64,000 nt of DNA from CAWJLE01 sp963843645 (lineage in GTDB: Bacteria > Chloroflexota > Anaerolineae > DAOTYC01), in assembly GCA_963843645.1 (NCBI GenBank), contig CAWJLE010000003.1, positions 1,116,001-1,180,000 on the forward strand, read 5' to 3'. The notes under the pieces are model-generated. The model was not told where the DNA came from, made no database searches, and was given only the letters and a program-made list of their open reading frames with translations. Within the stretch, counting starts at the first letter, position 1. Every line of letters starts with the position of its first letter. Positions 45,826 to 55,141 of this stretch are shown here, piece by piece. A program made the position numbers and the translations under genes.

Positions 45826-47394
45826 TTACCGCAAGACTCCACCTACAGCTTCTGAGTCACCGGCGGTGAATTGCAGTCTCAGAATTCGCCGGGTTGCTGC
45901 GCTCACCTTGAAACGCTCGTCGAGACGCCAACCGGCGACCCAGGTAATCGCGCCGACCCCGCTGGTGGCCACGCAAAGCGGTACCCGATCGCGCCACGCC
46001 GCCGGCACTTTCTCGTTGATCATGAAGTCACACACGCTTTGCGAGCGCCCGCCGAGGCCCAGGGGTTGGAAGCGGTCTCCCGGCTGCCTTCGGCGCAGCG
46101 CCAGCCGGCCCGCCCGATCCGCATCCAGGTACGCCACGTTGGCGTCCCGATTGGCGACGATTTGCGCCGAGGCCTCCGAACCCACGTCCAGAACGACCGC
46201 CTCGACCCGCCAGGGGCTTCCCGGCAGGAGCGTCACACCCGGAGACTGCAGCAGGACCGGCACGTCGAGCCACGGGCACGCCGGCACGTCGTCGGTCGCG
46301 TCCCCGGAACCGCCTGCAGCCGCGACGGTCAGCACATCGTATCCGACCGTCAGCACGAGCCCGCCCGGAAGCGTGGCCTGCGTCCCCGTCTCGCGCGTTC
46401 GTCCGATCCACACCGCGTTCTCCACGTGTTCCCAACCGATGTCGCGCAGGTTTCGCCTCAATCGATCGACCGCCCTCCTGAGAGTGGACCGCTGCAGCCC
46501 AATCGGCAACGCCCGCCACCGGGGCAGGTCTAAAACCACGCGCCGCTCACCGGATTCATTCCGCAGCGTTTCGCGCCAGCCTGCCTCCGCCTGCGCGCGA
46601 ACCAACTCGTAATCCCCTGCCAGCGCCTGCGCCGACCGTCGGATCACTTCACGGACGTTGGGGTTATACTGCTCCAGGAGCGGCAACAGGTCGTGCCGCA
46701 GCCGGTTACGAAAATACGTCCTGTCCAAATTGGACAGATCGAAACGCGGCGCCAGGTTGTTTTCGGTGCAGTACGCCTCGATCTGCGACCGCGTCACCTG
46801 CAGCAGCGGCCGAATCAGCTCCGGAGCCCCTACATGCAATCGACCCGCCCCGTCTTCATCCTCGGCTCCCTCGCAGCTCGGCTGGCTCAGCAGGGACTTC
46901 GGCTCCATTCCGCGCAACCCCGCCAGCCCTGCGCCGCGCAGCCAATGCATCAGCGTCGTTTCCGTCTGGTCATCCGCGTTGTGGCCCAGGGCGATGCGTT
47001 CCGCACCCACCTGCGCCGCCGTTCGCGCCAAAAAGGCGTACCGCGCCTGCCGAGCCGCTTCCTCCACGGACAGTCTGTGCTCGCGAACCAGCGCGGGCAC
47101 GTCCGCGACGCCCAGGCTAAAGGGCACACCCCAGGCCTCGGCCGTCTCCTGAACGAACCGAGCGTCGGCGTCGGCTTCCCCGCCGCGAAGGCCGTGGTTC
47201 AAGTGAGCCACGTGCAGGGCGATCTCGAATTCCGGGGCGAGCGCCAGCATCACGTGCAGCAGGCACAGCGAGTCCGGACCGCCGGACACTGCCACGACCA
47301 CGACGCGCCGCGGCGATTGGAAGCCGTCCAACAGGCCGTGCCGAACGATTGCCCGGCGCACTGCTCCTACCAGCACCTCATTTGCCTCAGCCAT
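45826..47394 (-). CDS. tilS: tRNA(Ile)-lysidine synthetase TilS
   Basis: This is a 522-residue enzyme that attaches lysine to C34 of tRNA-Ile(CAU), changing its decoding from AUG to AUA. The PP-loop is VVAVSGGPDSLCLLHV near residue 35. Other family blocks are HLNHGLRGGEADADARFVQ, LGHNADDQTETTLMHWLRGAGLAGL and LSNLDRTYFRNRLRHDLLPLL. The C-terminal TilS domain (LALRRRQPGDRFQPLGLGG; VPAAWRDRVPL) is complete. The ATG at 47394 gives MAEANEVLVGAV with GGGAG upstream. Confidence 0.95.
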   Translation of the reverse strand: MAEANEVLVGAVRRAIVRHGLLDGFQSPRRVVVVAVSGGPDSLCLLHVMLALAPEFEIALHVAHLNHGLRGGEADADARFVQETAEAWGVPFSLGVADVPALVREHRLSVEEAARQARYAFLARTAAQVGAERIALGHNADDQTETTLMHWLRGAGLAGLRGMEPKSLLSQPSCEGAEDEDGAGRLHVGAPELIRPLLQVTRSQIEAYCTENNLAPRFDLSNLDRTYFRNRLRHDLLPLLEQYNPNVREVIRRSAQALAGDYELVRAQAEAGWRETLRNESGERRVVLDLPRWRALPIGLQRSTLRRAVDRLRRNLRDIGWEHVENAVWIGRTRETGTQATLPGGLVLTVGYDVLTVAAAGGSGDATDDVPACPWLDVPVLLQSPGVTLLPGSPWRVEAVVLDVGSEASAQIVANRDANVAYLDADRAGRLALRRRQPGDRFQPLGLGGRSQSVCDFMINEKVPAAWRDRVPLCVATSGVGAITWVAGWRLDERFKVSAATRRILRLQFTAGDSEAVGGVLR

Positions 47395-47448
47395 CTCGCG
47401 CGCTCCCGTCTCCTCGGAACAGCACATTATACCACGGTTGCTGCGTTC

Positions 47449-47477
47449 TTGCGTCTATCCCTGGCGTGCGGTAAAAT
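47449..47477 (+). promoter_or_regulatory. Promoter of the YfhO-like gene
   Basis: TTGCGT (47449-47454), 17 bp, TAAAAT (47472-47477), about 30 nt before ATG 47510. Confidence 0.65.
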
Positions 47478-47509
47478 CGGGTACCGGATTGAAACGTGTG
47501 GGGGGAGGC

Positions 47510-49988
47510 ATGAGCAACGAATTGGTCGGGCTGCTCTTCGGAGGCTGGCTGCTGATTTACGTGCTGGCCCGCTGGGGGCAGCGCCGCGCCTTTCGCCGTG
47601 ACTGGCTCGCTATCGGCGGGATTGGCTCTGGCCACGCTCGCCTTTTTCTGGCGCCCGCTCTTCACCGACAAAGCCTGGATGCCGGCCGGCGGCGGCGACC
47701 TGGCTTCCTTCATCTACCCCATGTACCAATTCATCGCCCGTCACTTGAAAGAAGGCGTTTTGCCCCTGTGGAATCCCTATCTGTACGGGGGCGCGCCCTT
47801 TGCGGCGGATATCCAGTCCGGCATGCTCTACCCCGTCAACTGGCTGTTCTTCTTGCTGAGCGGCAGCGTGACGTACCGACTCATCGAGGGCATGGCCTTC
47901 TTCCACATCTTCCTGGCCGGCGCCAGCATGTACCTGTGCCTGCGCCACCTGGACCGCGCGAAACTGCCCGCCGGCGCGGCTCTGACCGGCGCCATCGCCT
48001 ACATGTTCTCCGACGTCTTTCTGATCCATCTGGGAAACCTGAACCTGATCGCCGTCGCCGCCTGGCTGCCGCTCGTCTTCCTGTTCTTTCATCGGGCGCT
48101 CAGCCGGTCTTCCGCCGGCCAGGCTGCCTGGGCCGGTGCGTTCCTGGCGCTGGCCGCACTCGCCGGTCACATCCAGATCTTCCTTTACATCGCACTGCTG
48201 CTCGCAGCATACACGACGTTCTGGCTCTTCGCCGTCCGCCCCTCAACGCGGCGGTTCCGCGCTGCCTCGCCCTTCGTGGGGTCCACATCCGTGGCTGCAT
48301 CCGGCGGCCGGCCCGTCGAGAGGTCCGACCGGCTCGCAGGGCCCGCCACAGCGGTCGCGCTCCTCGTCGTCACCGCGGTCGTGGCCGGCCTGCTTTCGGC
48401 CGCCCTGCTCCTGCCGACCCTGGAGATGTCCCAGCACACGCTGCGCGCCGATCTGGATTACCGCGACGCCTCGGCGTTCTCGCTGCCGCCGGCCAAATTG
48501 ATCGGCATGCTGGTCCCGTCGTTCTTCGAGCGCGATCCGTCCCTGCACTGGGGTCCGTGGGACCGCGTCGAGATCGGTTACCTGGGGGTATTTCCGCTGA
48601 TCCTGGCTGGGTTGGCCCTGCTGCTCCGTCGTGACCGGCTCAACCTCTTCCTGTTGGGCCTGGCGACGGCGGCGATGTTCATCGCTTTTGGGGGCTACGC
48701 CATCGTCCACGGCTGGGTCTACGACCTGCTGCCTGGCTTCGATCGTCTTCGCGCGCCGGCCCGCATCGTATTGCTCGGGGACTTTGCGCTCGCCGCCCTG
48801 GCGGCGCGCGGATTGGGGACACTCATGCACCCCTTGACGCCCGCGGCGCGTGCCGGCTGGCGAAGCTTCGGCCGGCTGGCGCCCTGGTTGGGCTTCGGTG
48901 CTGTCCTCTCGATCGCGCCGCTCACGTACTACACACTGCTCATCGGTCAGGAAAAAGACCCGGCTCTGTTCGCCCGCTACGCCAACGCAACCAACGGCAT
49001 CCTGCTGTTCCTGGTCTTTCTGGTCGGCAGCCTGCTGTTGCTGGCGCTCAGGCGCTGGCACTGGGTGCGCACCGGCACGTTTGGACTGCTCGCCGCCGGG
49101 CTGGTCTTGATAGACCTGGGCAGCACCGGCGCATACCTGGACATGGGCCGCAAAAGCCCGACCGACGGATACGATCACCCGGCGATCGTCGCCTTCCTGA
49201 AGAGCGATGCTTCATTGTTTCGTATCGACACACGGACCGATATCTGGGACCGCTGGCAGCCGGACACGCCACTGCTCCACGACATCCCCGACGTTTGGGG
49301 AGTAGTCAATCCGCTGACTCTGGCCGACTACGACCGCTACTGGGAGAATATGGGCAGTCGCACGTCGCCGCTGTACGATTTTCTGAACGCGAAATACGTG
49401 ATCGCGAAGAAAGACGTCACCCTGGATTGGAACAAGTTCAGCCTGGCCTTTGACGGCGATCCCGACCTGAACGTATACGTCAACAAGGACGTCCTGTCTC
49501 GAGCGTTCCTCGTGCAGCAGGCCACGGTAGTGGCCGACCCATCCGCCGCGTTCGCCGCCATTCACGAGCCCGGCTTCGATCCGGCCCACCGGGTAGTCGT
49601 GGAGGCCGGCCGAGAGCTGGTCCCCGCCTTCGGTGGCTCAGACGGACTCCCCGGCACGGTTCAGGTCACGCGCTACGGCCTGAACAACATCGAGTTGAGC
49701 GTCGACACGCCGTCGGCCGGCTACGTCGTCCTCAGCGAGGTATACTACCCTGGCTGGCAGGCGCGTCTGGACGGCCGAGCGACGACCCTGTACCGCGCCA
49801 ACTACACGTTCCGCGCTGTCTACGTGGATCCGGGTCATCACCAGATCGCGCTCTCTTTCCGACCCACGTCGTTCTACTTAGGGGCGGCGTTGTCCATCGC
49901 CACCCTCTTCCTGCTCGCGGTCGTCGCCGCCGTCCGCGCCCGTCGCCGCAGACGCGCTGACGATTCCCTGGTGAAAGGGCGTTCGTAG
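47510..49988 (+). CDS. YfhO-like polytopic membrane protein, likely frameshift near residue 37
   Basis: The 796-residue frame from GTG 47598 carries the YfhO features: KAWMPAGGGDLASFIYPMYQ, PLWNPYLYGGAPFAADIQSGMLYPVNWLF, about twelve helices and a C-terminal beta domain (YVVLSEVYYPGWQARLDG). Such proteins are GT-C-like and linked to glycosylation of teichoic acids or surface polymers. GTG 47598 has no ribosome site. A better start, ATG 47510 with GGGAGG, opens MSNELVGLLFGGWLLIYVLA in another frame and would join at about 47618 as WLAIGG followed by LALATLAFF. The total span is one base over whole codons. A gene caller would use 47598. Confidence 0.82.
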
Positions 49989-50046
49989 CAACGCGTTCCC
50001 AAGAGCGTCAGAGCCCCAGTCGTCGAGCTGGATCGAGGCACTGAAG

Positions 50047-50577
50047 ATGGATGTCGCTTCTCTCACTATCCACACAATCGGCCATTCCACACGAACCCTG
50101 GAGGAGCTTCTCGCGCTGCTGCAGGAAAACGGCGTGCAGACCCTGGTTGACGTGCGGACTGTGCCCCGCTCGCGACGCAATCCGCAGTTCAACCAGGATG
50201 CGTTGGCCGGCTCGCTGCGGGCGGCCGGCCTCGAGTACGTCCATTTTTCGGGCCTGGGCGGCTTTCGGGCGGCTCGTCCTGACTCACCCAACACCGGCTG
50301 GGCCAACGTCCAATTCCGCGGCTTTGCCGATTACATGCTCACCCCAGAATTCGAACAGAATCTGGGCGACCTCCTCGACCTGGCGCAGCGCACCAGGATC
50401 GCCATCATGTGCGCCGAAGCGCTGTACTGGCGCTGTCACCGCAGCCTCATATCCGATGCCCTGACCGTGAGAGGCGTGGTCGTCGTGCACATTATGCGTC
50501 CCGGCCACGTCGAGCCCCATCGCCTCACGGACTTCGCGCGCGTGTCCGGCAACCAGATCACGTACCCATCGGAGTAA
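50047..50577 (+). CDS. DUF488 family protein
   Basis: This is a 176-residue protein with the DUF488 signature: TIHTIGHSTRTLEELLALL at the N-terminus, LVDVRTVPRSRRNPQFN, YVHFSGLGGFR and the conserved cysteine region IMCAEALYWRCHRSLIS. The last block contains the C-(x)-E and CHR motif shared by the family. Its biochemical role is not established. It follows the YfhO-like gene by about 60 nt on the same strand. Confidence 0.9.
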   Translation: MDVASLTIHTIGHSTRTLEELLALLQENGVQTLVDVRTVPRSRRNPQFNQDALAGSLRAAGLEYVHFSGLGGFRAARPDSPNTGWANVQFRGFADYMLTPEFEQNLGDLLDLAQRTRIAIMCAEALYWRCHRSLISDALTVRGVVVVHIMRPGHVEPHRLTDFARVSGNQITYPSE

Positions 50578-50627
50578 TCCGCATCCCGAATCGACCCAAC
50601 GGCCGCAATGAGCCAGGCCCCCGATCT

Positions 50628-51002
50628 TTACGGCTCCGGCGTCACGCTGCCCGAAATCTGCACGCCGGCCCTTTCGTAATATGCCCTGATGCCCTCCCGG
50701 ACAGATTCTGTCTCGAACGTTGGGATGACGCTCTTCAGGCTCTTCAGCGTGGCCTGGGGATCCTGGCCGGACGGTAAGCCGATCAAGGCGTACAGATCGT
50801 CCAGGGAGATACCGTAAGTATCGGAAACGTACTGCAGAGACATCGAGCCCATGATGCCGGCCGGATCGGGACGGACTTCGCCGCCGATCGTCGTCGTGGT
50901 CGTGGCCACGGTGATCCACGAGCCCGTCGCCTGGGCGACGAGGATCGAGCCCATGAGCGTAATCCCGGCGAGTAAAGGCAGCAGGTACTTGTTGACGGTC
51001 AC
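50628..51002 (-). CDS. Exported protein paired with the polyferredoxin
   Basis: This 124-residue protein has an N-terminal signal or anchor (YLLPLLAGITLMGSILVAQ) and a Thr-run (ATTTTT). It is followed by two helix-like repeats around MGSMSLQYVSDTYGISLDDLYALIGLP and ATLKSLKSVIPTFETESVREGI. I recognise the pattern as one that accompanies NapH-type polyferredoxins in Chloroflexota, but no function is known. It lies 74 nt downstream of the polyferredoxin gene on the same strand. Confidence 0.65.
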   Translation of the reverse strand: MTVNKYLLPLLAGITLMGSILVAQATGSWITVATTTTTIGGEVRPDPAGIMGSMSLQYVSDTYGISLDDLYALIGLPSGQDPQATLKSLKSVIPTFETESVREGIRAYYERAGVQISGSVTPEP

Positions 51003-51075
51003 AGTAATTTCTCCTTCTTGAAAGGCTCGAGAGCGAGCCTCAGCCTCACAGGACCTGACACTTCAATCGATGAGC

Positions 51076-51939
51076 TCAAGGATTACGGCGCGGCGACAGG
51101 GCGAACGTGACCTCCAGAGCGCCTTTTTTGGGACAGGAATCGACACACTCCAGGCAGCCGATGCAGCTGGTCGATGTCCGGATGGCCTTGTCCACGGGCA
51201 GGTGCATGGGGCACGCTTTGGCGCAGCGGCCGCAGTCGATACAGACGTTCGGCTTGCGCTCGACCTTGAGCAAGCTGATGCGCTGCAAGAGGCTGATCAA
51301 CCCGCCCAGCGGGCAGAGATACCGGCACCAAAAACGCCGGATGAAGATGGAGCCGAGCACGACGACGGCGGTGATGACGTAGGTCACACCATGGGCTGCC
51401 CAGTCGAACTCGAAGACGTAGCCCAGGCCGAACAGACCGTGGTAAGGATCGACGCCGACGAACCAGAGGGTGGCCGTGCTGATCGTGAAGTAGACGATGG
51501 CAGCCAGGACGACGTAGCGGCCATAGGTGAGCAGATGATCCAATCTTGCCGGCACGTTCACAGTGGGAATCTTGAGCCGCTTACGAGCGCCTGCCAGAAA
51601 ATCCTGCACCGCGCCGAAGGGGCAGATCCAGCCACAGAAACCGCCGCCGGCAAAAAGGATGCCTAGAAGAAGTCCGGCGAGCAGGACCAGATTCGACAGG
51701 GCGGTCTTGGGCACAAACTGGCCCTCGACGGCGTAGCGGTAGGCAGTCTCAATGCCGCCGAATGGGCAGAGGGCATCCAGGGATGGGATCGGGCTGGCAT
51801 CACCGCCGGCCACGTGGTGGCGAATGGCTGACGTGAGAATCACGCCAACAAAGGCGGCCTGCGTGGTGTAACGCAGGATTCGGGTCCAGGGCCAGCGTTG
51901 GGCGCGCGGTGGTGCCTTCACTGCAGGTGTCGCGGTCAT
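51076..51939 (-). CDS. NapH/CcoG-like membrane polyferredoxin (4Fe-4S)
   Basis: This is a 287-residue protein with about five helices and a C-terminal double-cluster ferredoxin domain. The membrane part carries CGWICPFGAVQDF and WCRYLCPLGGLISLL, the CxxxCP motifs of NapH-type proteins. The ferredoxin domain has CIDCGRCAKACPMHLP and CIGCLECVDSCPKKG. It is predicted to pass electrons between quinol and a periplasmic or cytoplasmic acceptor; the redox partner is not encoded here. GAAGGAGAA precedes the ATG. Confidence 0.88.
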   Translation of the reverse strand: MTATPAVKAPPRAQRWPWTRILRYTTQAAFVGVILTSAIRHHVAGGDASPIPSLDALCPFGGIETAYRYAVEGQFVPKTALSNLVLLAGLLLGILFAGGGFCGWICPFGAVQDFLAGARKRLKIPTVNVPARLDHLLTYGRYVVLAAIVYFTISTATLWFVGVDPYHGLFGLGYVFEFDWAAHGVTYVITAVVVLGSIFIRRFWCRYLCPLGGLISLLQRISLLKVERKPNVCIDCGRCAKACPMHLPVDKAIRTSTSCIGCLECVDSCPKKGALEVTFALSPRRNP

Positions 51940-52248
51940 ATTACTTCTCCTTCTTGAATATCCGGATATAACGAACGACTACGTCAAGGATTATAGGGAG
52001 ACTTGTGAGGAATTGATGAGGCCGCAATGAAGAGGTCGTGTGCTTGCTTCGAACGCTCTTCTCCCTCGACCCAGAAGGGAGAGGACGGGCGAGGATAGTC
52101 CCGCGCCAGACGACGGCTCCGTCCAGACGACATCGCCGGTCACGAACACGCGAGCACGGAAGGTCGACGTGACCTTCCGTGCTCCACAACCCCCAGACAG
52201 TTGTTTGATCCGATCTCGAACGTCATCACCCCATGAAGCCAGGATCTG
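51940..52248. other. Intergenic region with a perfect hairpin
   Basis: No gene is visible. A perfect 13-bp stem (52153-52165 with 52171-52183) follows the Pro-Thr lipoprotein gene on the minus strand. It has no T-run, so terminator activity is uncertain. Confidence 0.5.
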
Positions 52249-53722
52249 TCAAAGCTTCAGGCGCTCCACACAACTGAGCGCAGCAGCCATTGGCGTAGGG
52301 GGAGGCTGAGTCTCCTGCCCGGGCGGCATCGGCGCGGCGGACTCGACCGTGCCCGTCGCCACGACCGTGGTCGTGATCAGCGGCGACGCTGGCACACCGG
52401 CTGAAAGCGGCACGCTGCTGCTGATCGCTTGCTCGGCCGTCAGGGTCATCGTGGCCGCGACTGTCCCGGTGATCGCCGGCCCGACAGTCACAGTCAGCGT
52501 CGCAGTCGTCGTCTCAGTAATCGTCGGCGCCGCGATGACGGTCTCCGCGGTGGTCGGAAGCGCCGTCGCAGACTCCGTCGCCGTCGGCGGGACGGGCGTC
52601 TCGGTCGCGGCGGCAGTGGCGGTCGCCGTGGGCGGAACGGGCGTGTCCGTCGCAGTCGCGGTCGACGTCGGGGGAACGGGCGTGTCGGTCGCCGTCGCAG
52701 TCGCCGTGGGCGGAATGGGCGTCTCGGTCGCCGTCGCGGTCGCCGTCGGCGGGACGGGCGTCTCGGTCGCCGTCGCAGTCGCCGTGGGCGGAATGGGCGT
52801 CTCGGTCGCTGTCGCGGTCGCCGTCGGCGGAACCGGCGTATCTGTCGCGGTCGCCGTAGCCGTCGCGGTTGCCGTGGGCGGAACGGGTGTGTCGGTCGCG
52901 GTCGCCGTCGCCGTCGGCGGGACGGGCGTGTCGGTCGCCGTGGGCGGAATGGGCGTCTCGGTCGCCGTCGCGGTCGCCGTCGGCGGGACGGGCGTGTCGG
53001 TCGCCGTGGGCGGAATGGGCGTATCCGTCGCGGTCGCCGTCGCCGTGGGCGGAATGGGCGTGTCGGTCGCCGTGGCGGTCGGCGTCGGCGGAACGGGCGT
53101 GTCCGTCGCGGTGGCGGTCGCCGTCGGCGGAACGGGCGTCTCGGTCGCCGTGGCGGTGGCCGTCGGCGGAACGGGTGTGTCCGTCGCGGTCGCAGTCGAC
53201 GTCGGCGGAACGGGCGTCTCGGTCGCCGTGGCGGTGGCCGTCGGCGGAACGGGCGTGTCCGTCGCGGTCGCAGTCGACGTCGGCGGAATGGGCGTGGCGG
53301 TCGCAGTCGCGGTGGCCGTCGGCGGAACAGGCGTGTCGGTCGCCGTGGCAGTGGCCGTCGGCGGAACAGGCGTGTCGGTCGCCGTGGCGGTGGCCGTCGG
53401 CGGGACCGGCGTGTCGGTCGCAGTCGCAGTTGCGGTGGGTGGAACGGGCGTGTCGGTCGCGGTCTCCGTGGCCGTCGGCGGAACAGGCGTCTCAGTCTCC
53501 GTGGCCGTCGCCGTCGGGGGGACAGGTGTTTCAGTCGCCGTGGCGGTAGGCGGGATTGGGGTTGAAGTCTCAGTCGGCGTCGGCGGAACCGACGTCGCGG
53601 TGGGCGAGACGAGCGTCGCAGTGGGCGGAACCGGCGTCGGCGTGGGTGCAGAGGGTCCGCAGCTCACTGCCAGCAGGGCGAGAATCAGGAAAGTCAGACA
53701 CTACGACCGGGCTGCGTCTCAT
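52249..53722 (-). pseudogene. Pro-Thr repeat lipoprotein, frameshifted in the signal peptide
   Basis: The main frame (472 codons) is almost wholly repeats of TDTPVPPTATATA, a 13-residue unit with Asp/Glu and Val/Ile variation. A short Thr/Val tail ends SCVERLKL. The start of this frame is not natural. ATG 53722, with AAGGAGAGG upstream, opens MRRSPVV, and after a one-base shift near 53698-53706 the sequence reads LTFLILALLAVSC, an exact lipoprotein signal with the lipidated Cys. The protein would be an extended surface stalk. Such Pro-rich tracts demand EF-P, encoded at 18167. Confidence 0.7.
52575..53640. repeat. Tandem 39-bp coding repeat (about 25 copies)
   Basis: The 39-bp unit (for example GGAACGGGCGTGTC to the next identical block) is repeated with mostly synonymous third-base changes. 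Because the unit length is a multiple of 3 and few stops occur, several other frames also stay open. Confidence 0.9.
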
Positions 53723-54038
53723 ACTTTCCTCTCCTTATAAGATGAAGTTATCATCCTGAGGCCGGAACGGATGAGTGAAGTCGACTCACGACACGATTCG
53801 CGCTCGTTTCACCTCCTATACTCGCAACCCAACGCTCACCCATCCCTGGTGTGATCGACACTGCAGGGAAACTATTCACAGAAAGACCAGTGATGTCGCA
53901 GGACAAACGGGGAGTGAGAACCCACACGAACGGAAAGAGGACCGAGAGGGAGATTCAATGACTCCTCCGCGCGGGATCGCACTCATTGTACCACACCTTC
54001 GGACCGCCTGTCAATGGATTGCGAATATGAAAAAGGCC

Positions 54039-54067
54039 TTGACGTAACCGTCAAAGCATGATATACT
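54039..54067 (+). promoter_or_regulatory. Promoter of the winged-helix gene with palindrome over the -35
   Basis: TTGACG (54039-54044), 17 bp, TATACT (54062-54067). CGTCAA at 54049-54054 makes a 6-bp inverted repeat with the -35 box. The preceding gap 53723-54038 holds no gene I can support. Confidence 0.7.
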
Positions 54068-54117
54068 ATTATCGACTGGTTTGCACAGCCAACTGGTCTG
54101 GGAGGTGACCAATTGCC

Positions 54118-54425
54118 ATGCCTGACTTCCGCAGCATCGCAAATGTCGATCGTCTCATTCACGAGCCCGCGCGGTTGATGATTCTGACCCTCCTCTACGC
54201 CGTCGACTCAGCCGATTTCCTGTACCTTTGCGGGAAACGGACCTGACGAAGGGCAACCTTTCCTCCCATCTGTCCAAGCTGGAAACTGCGGGATACGTCG
54301 AGATTGAGAAGACGTTCAGGGGCAAGGTGCCTCTAACCGTGTGTCGTCTCACCCACGCCGGGCGTGAGGCATTCCGCGCTTACCGAGAGCGTCTGAAGCG
54401 GGTCGTTGAGGCTATGCCTCGTTAA
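54118..54425 (+). pseudogene. Winged-helix transcriptional regulator with a one-base deletion
   Basis: Two overlapping frames form one 102-residue protein: MPDFRSIANVDRLIHEPARL, LMILTLLYAVDSADFLYL, then RETDLTKGNLSSHLSKLETA, GYVEIEKTFRGKVPLTVCRL, THAGREAFRAYRERL. This is a compact MarR/ArsR-like winged helix (HTH_34 type) with recognition helix GNLSSHLSKLE. The first frame stops at 54246; adding one T to the TTT at about 54227 restores it. The span is two bases over whole codons, as a one-base deletion predicts. GGAGGTGA precedes the ATG. A palindrome over its promoter suggests self-regulation. Confidence 0.8.
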
Positions 54426-54480
54426 GGGCGCCTCAGGGCTAGGACTTTCCAGCGCCGGGTAAGGCCGCCTGCCGCCCCGA

Positions 54481-54936
54481 CTAGTTCCGCGCTGGCCGGT
54501 GGGGAGGGCGGTTCAACGAGAGCCAGTAATAACCAGCTTCGGACACCGCCACGACGAAGTCCTCGAATTCTACCGGCTTGACGATGTAGCTGTTCACACC
54601 CCACTTGTAACTGTCGATCAGGTCACACTCCTCCTGGGATGAGGTCAGCACGACCACCGGAATCATGCAGGTTCGTTTGTCCTCTTTGATTCGGCGCAGC
54701 ACTTCCAATCCATGGACCTTCGGCAGCTTCAGGTCGAGCAAGACCAGACTGGGCGATTGGTCCATGTCCCGTCCGGCGAATGGGCCTTTAGCGAAGAGAT
54801 AGTCCAGCGCCTCTTCTCCATCCGAAACCCGCAGCACCTGGTTCGTCAGGTTGCTCTTTCTAAACGCAGTCATCGTCAACTCTGCATCGTAGGGGTTGTC
54901 CTCTACCAGCAACAGCTCGACTTCGTTCAGATTCAT
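54481..54936 (-). CDS. Single-domain response regulator (Rcp1-type)
   Basis: This is a 151-residue receiver domain with no output domain. Acidic pair in VEDNPYDAEL, phospho-acceptor Asp in LVLLDLKLPKVHG, Thr/Ser in VVLTSSQEECD and Lys in YIVKPVEFEDF are intact. The long loop before the acceptor (LFAKGPFAGRDMDQSP) is typical of Rcp1-type regulators, partners of phytochrome-like kinases. The ATG at 54936 follows GGAGG. It has its own promoter (TTGCGT-16-TATAAT). It is probably a shuttle or competitor in the phosphorelay with the neighbouring kinases. Confidence 0.9.
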   Translation of the reverse strand: MNLNEVELLLVEDNPYDAELTMTAFRKSNLTNQVLRVSDGEEALDYLFAKGPFAGRDMDQSPSLVLLDLKLPKVHGLEVLRRIKEDKRTCMIPVVVLTSSQEECDLIDSYKWGVNSYIVKPVEFEDFVVAVSEAGYYWLSLNRPPHRPARN

Positions 54937-55094
54937 GACGCCTCCGCCTTGAGTTTGAGTCAGAATTGGGAGAAGAAAGGCCGTGACGACGGCCGCCAGG
55001 AAGACCACGAACCGTTCGGGGTGCTATTACGAAGAGCCCAAGGAGTGGGACAAGCCTGCTCCGGGGGCAGGACAATACACATCATTTGATGTTC

Positions 55095-55122
55095 ATTATA
55101 TCAATTTCTCGCCACGACGCAA
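55095..55122 (-). promoter_or_regulatory. Promoter of the 54.5 kb response regulator
   Basis: Minus-strand TTGCGT (55122-55117), 16 bp, TATAAT (55100-55095). Confidence 0.65.
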
Positions 55123-55141
55123 CTTGGCTTCGATCTGAATC

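Noticed and set aside
52575..53640. CRISPR-like array
   Set aside because: The 39-bp units are contiguous and coding, with no unique spacers and no cas genes.
52349..53740. Long plus-strand open frames with Val/Ala/Gly or Arg/Gly repeats
   Set aside because: They are shadows of the minus-strand Pro-Thr repeat gene. A 39-bp unit free of stops keeps several frames open, and there is no ribosome site.
53775..54047. 90-codon plus-strand frame before the winged-helix gene
   Set aside because: No ribosome site, unusual composition and no recognisable motifs.
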